DNA of 8,956 nucleotides from Candidatus Omnitrophota bacterium (GTDB taxonomy: Bacteria > Omnitrophota > 4484-213). The translations under genes and the position numbers were made by a program. Positions 4,956-8,956 of this stretch are shown here, piece by piece. The stretch lies in assembly GCA_030640885.1 (NCBI GenBank), contig DAOWIN010000117.1, positions 1-8,956 of the forward strand. The letters are read 5' to 3'. The notes beneath the pieces are model-generated. The model ran no database searches and had not been told where the DNA came from. It worked only from the letters and a program-made list of their open reading frames with translations. Each line of letters starts with the position of its first letter. The first letter of the stretch is position 1.

Positions 4956-6284
4956 TTACCTTCTCCCCCTTATCCTTCCTTTATTAACAAACCCCTCGTA
5001 ATGACGCATTAACAAATGCGATTCAATTTGGCGCATTGTATCTAATAAAACACCAACAACAATTAGCAAAGCCGTACCGCCAAAAAAAGAAGCTACCAAA
5101 TAGGGAATGTTAAAACCCTTGTAAATTATTTGGGGCGTTATAGCAATAATTGCTAAAAATATTGCTCCGGGCAAAATAATTCGGTTCATTATGTAATCAA
5201 AATATTCAGCTGTATTCTTACCCGGCCTAATGCCGGGGACAAAACCGCCGTTTCTTTTCATATTATCGGCAATATCCTTGGGATTAAAGGAAATTGCTGT
5301 ATAAAAATAGGCAAAGAAGATAATCAAAACACTATAAAATATGCTATAAAAAAGCTTCCCCGGAGTTAAAGCTTGAGCAATAGATTGAATTACAGGGCTA
5401 TTGGTTAAACCAGCGATAGTTGCCGGAAAAAGAATTATTGACTGGGCAAAGATAATCGGCATCACCCCAGCTTGGTTGACTCTTAAAGGAATATAGGTTG
5501 CCTGCCCACCGTAGATCTTTCTACCAACAATCCGCCGCGCATACTGCACCGGAATTCTCCTTTGACCTTCGGTAATCAAAACTACTGCCCCCACTACCAC
5601 AACGGCAATCGCTAATATAAATAATAAATTAAGAACAGATACTTGACCTTGGTACAAAAGTGAGGAAAATTGATAGACAGCGCTGGGCAAACGCGAAATA
5701 ATTCCGGCGGTAATAATCAGAGAAATACCATTGCCGATTCCTCTCTCGCTAATCTGCTCTCCTAACCACATTATGAAAGTCGTGCCAGTGGTAAGGGTTA
5801 GCATTGTCAACAAACGAAATTTCCACCCCGGGAACTGAACAATCTGGAGATTTCCGAAATGGGCGGGATTTTCCAACCACATACTTACGAATAGCGCCTG
5901 CACCAAACACAAAATAACCGTTGCCTGACGCGTGTATTGTACTAACTTTTTATGCCCCTCTGGGTCTTTGGTCAATTTTTCTAATTGGGGAAACACAGCG
6001 GTAAGAAGTTGTAAAATAATAGAGGCGGTAATATAGGGCATAATCCCCAAAGCAAAGATAGTAAGCTGGCGCATTGCCCCGCCGCTGAACATATTCATAA
6101 TTCCAAATAATGTTCCTCCCTGAGTGCGGGCAATATTATCAAAGAACTGGGCTAAATTTGCTCCGTTAATCCCCGGCGTAGGAATAAAAGCCCCCATTCT
6201 ATAAACAATGATCAATCCTAAAGTAAATAAAACCTTCTTTTTTAAATCGGGAATTTTGAAAATGTTGAATAGGGCTTTGAACAT
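4956..6284 (-). CDS. secY: Preprotein translocase channel subunit SecY
   Basis: The product is 442 residues with ten predicted membrane segments (roughly 18-35, 72-95, 118-137, 155-176, 183-200, 217-238, 272-293, 311-331, 368-387, 396-415). It forms the inner-membrane protein-conducting pore with SecE/SecG and is driven by SecA or the ribosome. Family marks are the plug/TM2 region GGAMRQLTIFALGIMPYITA (68-87), the cytoplasmic loop RRIPVQYARR (242-251) and the ribosome/SecA-binding loop GFVPGIRPGKNT (347-358). An upstream TTG at 6293 would add three residues; the ATG at 6284 gives the canonical MFKALFNIFKIPDL start. Neither has a recognisable Shine-Dalgarno: the preceding bases are T-rich and merge into repeat DNA. 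Confidence 0.97.
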   Translation of the reverse strand: MFKALFNIFKIPDLKKKVLFTLGLIIVYRMGAFIPTPGINGANLAQFFDNIARTQGGTLFGIMNMFSGGAMRQLTIFALGIMPYITASIILQLLTAVFPQLEKLTKDPEGHKKLVQYTRQATVILCLVQALFVSMWLENPAHFGNLQIVQFPGWKFRLLTMLTLTTGTTFIMWLGEQISERGIGNGISLIITAGIISRLPSAVYQFSSLLYQGQVSVLNLLFILAIAVVVVGAVVLITEGQRRIPVQYARRIVGRKIYGGQATYIPLRVNQAGVMPIIFAQSIILFPATIAGLTNSPVIQSIAQALTPGKLFYSIFYSVLIIFFAYFYTAISFNPKDIADNMKRNGGFVPGIRPGKNTAEYFDYIMNRIILPGAIFLAIIAITPQIIYKGFNIPYLVASFFGGTALLIVVGVLLDTMRQIESHLLMRHYEGFVNKGRIRGRR

Positions 6285-6295
6285 AACAAACAAAA

Positions 6296-6414
6296 TGTCT
6301 AATATCTAATTGCTCTAATGTCTAATAAAATCCTAAATCCCAATATCTGTTTAGTCATTGGAAATTGGACATTAATCATTATTTAGGTCAATTAGTCATT
6401 AGGTCAATTGGTCA
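6296..6414. repeat. Phased 7/8-bp microrepeats between rplO and secY
   Basis: On the plus strand, heptads of TGTCTAA/TATCTAA type begin at 6296, 6303 and 6319; ATCCTAA/ATCCCAA units at 6330 and 6337; and TTAGTCA/TTGGACA types at 6351, 6358, 6365 and 6372. Four octads follow at 6383, 6391, 6399 and 6407. The last four form a 16-bp tandem duplication (6383-6398 and 6399-6414) with a single mismatch. The second copy carries the rplO stop codon and its last codons. Confidence 0.85.
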
Positions 6415-6818
6415 TTTTTTATTGCCTTTCCCCCTGCCTTTTCTATTTTCTGGCGAGCGGCCTTGGAAAAATAATCTGCTTGAATAACTAAAGCTCTGTT
6501 AATTTCTCCTTGACCCAATATTTTAATCTGACCCTTTCTTTTCACAAAACCCTTCTGTCTTAACAACTGAAGATTGATTTCCTTTTCGGAAAGCTTATCT
6601 AATGATGAAAGATTTACAATATTAATCTTGTCAGTGAACCTTTCATTATTAAAACCGCGTTTAGGTACTCTTCTACTTAAAGGCATCTGTCCACCCTCAA
6701 AACCTATTCTTATCTTCTTACCTGAACGGCTCTTTTGTCCCTTATGACCCCGGCAAGATGTCCCTCCATGCCCTGAACCAGAACCCCGCCCAATTCTCTT
6801 TTTTTGGTGTAATTTCAT
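6399..6818 (-). CDS. rplO: 50S ribosomal protein L15 (uL15)
   Basis: The product is 139 residues and acts in large-subunit assembly. The Gly/Arg-rich N-terminal part has RIGRGSGSGHGGTSCRGHKG (8-27) and EGGQMPLSRRVPKRGF (41-56); the C-terminal domain ends in KAGGKAIKN. The N-terminus is about nine residues shorter than in E. coli, lacking the usual LKPAPG stretch. The start ATG lies eight nt after rpsE and has only a weak upstream TAAGAA, so it probably depends on coupling. The final residues NDQLT and the stop codon are encoded by the first tandem repeat of the downstream spacer, so the original C-terminus may have been replaced. No rpmD lies between rpsE and this gene. Confidence 0.97.
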   Translation of the reverse strand: MKLHQKKRIGRGSGSGHGGTSCRGHKGQKSRSGKKIRIGFEGGQMPLSRRVPKRGFNNERFTDKINIVNLSSLDKLSEKEINLQLLRQKGFVKRKGQIKILGQGEINRALVIQADYFSKAARQKIEKAGGKAIKNDQLT

Positions 6819-6826
6819 CAGTATTC

Positions 6827-7291
6827 TTACGCTTTAAAACCGACAAAACCTTTTGCCACCGCCTTTAACACATTCAGCGGATTGGTTGTTTTTAAACATT
6901 TAGTTAAAATATCCCTTATACCTGCACATTCGCACATCGCCTTTACGGCTTTGTTGGCAATCACGCCTGTACCTTTAGAAGCTGGCTTCAACAAAACCTT
7001 TGCCGCTCCATAATGACCGATTATTTCATGAGGAATAGTAGTTTCTCTCAAAGGAACAGAAAAAAGATTTTTTTTGGCAAGCTGATTAGCTTTATTCACT
7101 GCTTCGGGAATCTCCTTTGCTTTTCCGAGAGCATAACCAACTTTGCCTTTACCATCCCCTACTACTACAAGAACACGAAAAGCAAAATGTCTTCCTCCTT
7201 TAATAACTTTTGCTACGCGAGTAATATCTACTAATTTCTCTAACCATTCCTCCGATTCTTTTCCTTCTCTGCTTTTGCCATATTTTATCAT
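6827..7291 (-). CDS. rpsE: 30S ribosomal protein S5 (uS5)
   Basis: The product is 154 residues and affects decoding accuracy and the mRNA entry channel. The N-terminal double-stranded-RNA-binding fold runs from LVDITRVAKVIKGGRHFAF (20-38) through VGDGKGKVGYALGKA (44-58). The C-terminal domain includes IPHEIIGHYGAAKVLLKPA (86-104) and GTGVIA (107-112). An in-frame TAG upstream leaves the ATG at 7291 as the start. It lacks a Shine-Dalgarno directly upstream; AAAGGAG is present but about 30 nt away. That AAAGGAG belongs to a possible 13-codon ORF ending in ATGA overlap with this start. Confidence 0.97.
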   Translation of the reverse strand: MIKYGKSREGKESEEWLEKLVDITRVAKVIKGGRHFAFRVLVVVGDGKGKVGYALGKAKEIPEAVNKANQLAKKNLFSVPLRETTIPHEIIGHYGAAKVLLKPASKGTGVIANKAVKAMCECAGIRDILTKCLKTTNPLNVLKAVAKGFVGFKA

Positions 7292-7333
7292 TGTTTTACG
7301 GTTAAGAAGCTATTTAAACTCCTTTTCATCTTA

Positions 7334-7717
7334 TTAAAATTTTAATCCTTTTTTGCGGGCGCCCTCCGCAAAGGCTTTTACCCTTCCGTGATAAGCATAA
7401 CCCGCGCGATCAAAAACAATACGTTCAATCTTTCTTTCCTTTGCCTCTTGGGCAAAAATCTCCCCCAACAGAAAAGCCGCCTTCACATTGCCACCATAAG
7501 CCATTTTTTGCTTAAATTTGCCACTATTGCTAGAGAAAGAAAAAATGGTCTTTTCTTCTATGTCATTGACTAATTGCGCTTCCATATTTTTCAAACTTCG
7601 ATGAATACAAAGACGGGGAGCATCTGCTGTTCCGAAAATCTTTTTTCTCACTCGTCGGTGCCTTTTTAGCCGTCCCGCTTCCCTTTTGTTTTTTATTTTC
7701 AGCTTTAATTTTTGCAT
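7334..7717 (-). CDS. rplR: 50S ribosomal protein L18 (uL18)
   Basis: The product is 127 residues and helps place 5S rRNA in the central protuberance together with L5. The basic N-terminus has GRLKRHRRVRKKIFGT (15-30), followed by PRLCIHRS (34-41). The C-terminal FDRAGYAYHGRVKAFAEGAR (102-121) is the family signature, and the usual short ending GLKF is complete. The ATG has only a weak GAGA upstream. It opens the tight rplR-rpsE-rplO block after a 94-bp spacer. Confidence 0.97.
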   Translation of the reverse strand: MQKLKLKIKNKREAGRLKRHRRVRKKIFGTADAPRLCIHRSLKNMEAQLVNDIEEKTIFSFSSNSGKFKQKMAYGGNVKAAFLLGEIFAQEAKERKIERIVFDRAGYAYHGRVKAFAEGARKKGLKF

Positions 7718-7772
7718 TTTTTAATCTCAAAACTTAAGAACCCGCCTATCATTTGTTTTCTTTCTTTTTCTT

Positions 7773-7802
7773 ACCTGTAACCTGTAGCCTGCAACTTGCA
7801 GC
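7773..7802. repeat. Four tandem heptamers downstream of rplF
   Basis: On the plus strand four 7-bp units begin at 7773, 7780, 7787 and 7794: ACCTGTA twice exactly, then GCCTGCA and ACTTGCA. They start ten bases after the rplF stop on the transcribed strand and occupy the first third of the 94-bp rplF/rplR gap. The rest of the gap is A/G-rich on the minus strand, with no further feature seen. Confidence 0.8.
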
Positions 7803-7811
7803 GTGTGCCTT

Positions 7812-8348
7812 TTACGCTACTTTTTTCCCCTGCTTTTGTCTTACATATTCGCCAAAATAACGAATCCCTTTTCCTTTATAGGATTCAGGCGGACGCAAAC
7901 GGCGAATTTGAGCGGCAATCTCTCCAACATCTCTTTTATTGATTCCTTTTATGACGATCTGAGTAGGCGAGGGAGTTTCAACAGTTATACCCTGAGGAAT
8001 AGCGAAATTAAGCGGATGAGAAAAACCTAAGTTCAAAGACAGTTCTTTTCCTTTTAACTGTGCCCGATACCCAATCCCCCGAATCTCTAATTTCTTTTCA
8101 TAACCATCGGTTACACCTTTAACCATATTGGCAATTAAACTTCTGGTTAACCCATGTAAAGAACGGTCTATTTTAGAATCTTTATTTCTCTTAACAAAAA
8201 TTTGGTTATCCTTTTGTTCGACTTGCAAACGAGAAGAAAAAGAAAATTCTAATTCCCCTTTCTGCCCTTTTACTTTGATAACATCTCGCTCTATTTTAAT
8301 TCCCACACCTTGAGTTATCTCTACTGGTTTTTTTCCTATACGGGACAT
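7812..8348 (-). CDS. rplF: 50S ribosomal protein L6 (uL6)
   Basis: The product is 178 residues, the normal L6 length: a two-domain protein near the sarcin-ricin loop and the stalk base. It begins MSRIGKKPVEI and holds LHGLTRSLIANMVKGVT (64-80) and the signature PESYKGKGIRY (154-164). The frame is open 34 codons further upstream to an ATG at 8450, but that extension is translated spacer repeat (rich in S, P, L, W and G) and contains the Shine-Dalgarno. I therefore start at 8348, where CGAGGAA precedes the ATG. The C-terminus RQKQGKKVA is canonical. Confidence 0.97.
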   Translation of the reverse strand: MSRIGKKPVEITQGVGIKIERDVIKVKGQKGELEFSFSSRLQVEQKDNQIFVKRNKDSKIDRSLHGLTRSLIANMVKGVTDGYEKKLEIRGIGYRAQLKGKELSLNLGFSHPLNFAIPQGITVETPSPTQIVIKGINKRDVGEIAAQIRRLRPPESYKGKGIRYFGEYVRQKQGKKVA

Positions 8349-8351
8349 TTC

Positions 8352-8368
8352 TTCCTCGCTTTGCTCGG
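8352..8368 (-). promoter_or_regulatory. SD module before rplF (short form)
   Basis: On the minus strand this is CCGAGCAAAGCGAGGAA, ending in the Shine-Dalgarno. It differs from the infA copy by one substitution in the GAGC(G/A)AAGCGAGG core. Confidence 0.75.
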
Positions 8369-8371
8369 ACA

Positions 8372-8449
8372 ACCAGCCACCCAGCAACCAGCTACCCAGC
8401 TCCGCTGGGAAACTGGGGGTCTGGGAAACTGGGAAACTCTCAACTGGCA
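8372..8449. repeat. Alternating 7/8-bp repeats with hairpin, rplF leader
   Basis: On the plus strand, ACCAGCC/ACCCAGCA-type units begin at 8372, 8379, 8387 and 8394. Complementary-type units (CTGGGAA, ACTGGGAA, ACTGGCA) begin at 8421, 8428, 8436 and 8443. Where the two families meet there is a hairpin: CCCAGC-TCC-GCTGGG (8395-8409), extended across a 3x3 internal loop by CCAG/CTGG (8388-8391 and 8413-8416). This part is GC-rich, unlike the other spacers. Confidence 0.75.
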
Positions 8450-8463
8450 TTTTGCTAGTTGAA

Positions 8464-8874
8464 CTACCATATATAACAAATAACCTCGCCGCCTACCCCT
8501 ATCCTTCTCGCCTCTTTATCAGTAAGTATCCCCTGAGAGGTGGAAATAATAGCTGTTCCCAATCCTCTAAGAACATAGGGAATCTTTTTCTTGTCAACAT
8601 ATACTCGTCGACTAGGTTTGGATATTCTTTTAAGACCCATAATTGCCGCTTTTTCTTTTTCACGCCGAGCAGATTTTGTCTTGTTATATCTCAAATACAC
8701 CCGCAGAATTCCTTGTTTGTTATCTTCGATGAAACGGCAATCTTCAATGTAACCCTCTTTTCTGAAAATATCTATAATCTTTTCCTTTAAATGAGAAGCA
8801 GGTATGTTAACTTCCTTCTTCCTATTCGCACTCGCATTTCTTATAATTGTTAAAACATCTGCAATTGGATCCAC
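8464..8874 (-). CDS. rpsH: 30S ribosomal protein S8 (uS8)
   Basis: The product is 136 residues; S8 binds helix 21 of 16S rRNA and is a key assembly protein. It begins MDPIADVLTIIRNA, the typical S8 opening, and ends with GTAIISTSQGILTDKEAR (106-123) and GGEVICYIW (128-136). The start is GTG at 8874 with GGAGG five nt upstream. In E. coli S8 represses the spc operon by binding mRNA near rplE; that site, if present, would lie outside the window. An imperfect hairpin (8441-8461) starts two nt after the stop. Confidence 0.98.
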   Translation of the reverse strand: MDPIADVLTIIRNASANRKKEVNIPASHLKEKIIDIFRKEGYIEDCRFIEDNKQGILRVYLRYNKTKSARREKEKAAIMGLKRISKPSRRVYVDKKKIPYVLRGLGTAIISTSQGILTDKEARRIGVGGEVICYIW

Positions 8875-8877
8875 TAT

Positions 8878-8907
8878 CCCTCCTCGTTCGTTTCACTCAC
8901 TTGTCGG
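8878..8907 (-). promoter_or_regulatory. SD module before rpsH
   Basis: On the minus strand this starts CCGACAAGTGAGTG and ends AACGAACGAGGAGGG, followed by ATA and the GTG. It has the same layout as the rpsM module (CCGAC(A/G)AGTG... CGAGGAGG), 38 of whose flanking bases differ, so the similarity is confined to the module. Confidence 0.75.
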
Positions 8908-8910
8908 TTA

Positions 8911-8946
8911 GTTTATAAGTTTATAGGTTGATAAGTTTGTAAGTAT
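8911..8946. repeat. Phased 8-bp microrepeats upstream of rpsH
   Basis: On the plus strand four octads begin at 8911, 8919, 8927 and 8935 (GTTTATAA, GTTTATAG, GTTGATAA, GTTTGTAA); a fifth at 8943 is degenerate. Two units are identical to octads upstream of rplQ at 923 and 947. The array may continue past the window. Confidence 0.8.
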
Positions 8947-8956
8947 TTCCCTTATC

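Noticed and set aside
8349..8450. N-terminal extension of L6 by 34 residues
   Set aside because: It is translated spacer repeat, includes the Shine-Dalgarno, and lies outside the normal 177-180 residue family length.
8441..8461. Hairpin after rpsH as a rho-independent terminator
   Set aside because: On the transcribed strand the stem has a mismatch and is short, and no U-tract follows; the downstream genes also belong to the same cluster.
8452..8790. 112-codon plus-strand frame
   Set aside because: It is antisense to rpsH, whose minus-strand product matches S8 along its full length.

Overview
The window is a stretch of the bacterial spc/alpha ribosomal-protein cluster. Every supported gene lies on the minus strand, so transcription runs from high to low coordinates. 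Fourteen complete genes read, in order: rpsH, rplF, rplR, rpsE, rplO, secY, adk, map, infA, rpmJ, rpsM, rpsK, rpoA, rplQ. A fifteenth gene, cut by the left edge (1-503), encodes a PilZ domain joined to the start of a PilT-type pilus-retraction ATPase. The DNA is AT-rich and the proteins are clearly bacterial. The combination of AT-richness, gene order and unusual spacers suggests an uncultured candidate-phylum bacterium. Omnitrophota or a similar PVC-side lineage is my guess, but it is not proven by the sequence.

The core genes look intact and functional. They supply small- and large-subunit ribosomal proteins, the RNA polymerase alpha subunit, initiation factor 1, the SecY channel, adenylate kinase and methionine aminopeptidase. 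Two genes common at this locus are absent. There is no rpmD (L30) in the 8-nt rpsE/rplO junction, and no rpsD (S4) in the 36-nt rpsK/rpoA junction.

The spacers are the most unusual part. The cluster is split into tight blocks (rplR-rpsE-rplO, secY-adk-map, infA-rpmJ, rpsK-rpoA, plus the single genes rpsH, rplF and rpsM, and rplQ). These are separated by longer gaps of about 70-190 bp. The gaps are filled with degenerate microrepeats that keep a strict 7- or 8-bp phase: eleven consecutive heptads upstream of rpsM, four heptads downstream of rplF, and octads upstream of rplQ and rpsH. In places they run into the preceding gene and supply its stop codon and last residues (rplO, rpoA, probably rpsM). 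At the other end of most gaps, directly before the start codon, sits a GAGYGA-type purine-rich module that ends in the Shine-Dalgarno sequence (rpsH, rplF, infA, rpsM, rplQ, weakly rpsK). This 'SD module, then TCGG on the plus strand, then phased microrepeat' architecture recurs with different repeat sequences and is the main candidate for something undescribed.

No rRNA, tRNA, CRISPR array, insertion sequence, confident promoter or rho-independent terminator was found. No gene-free stretch exceeds 300 bases; the longest is 188 bp, between map and infA.
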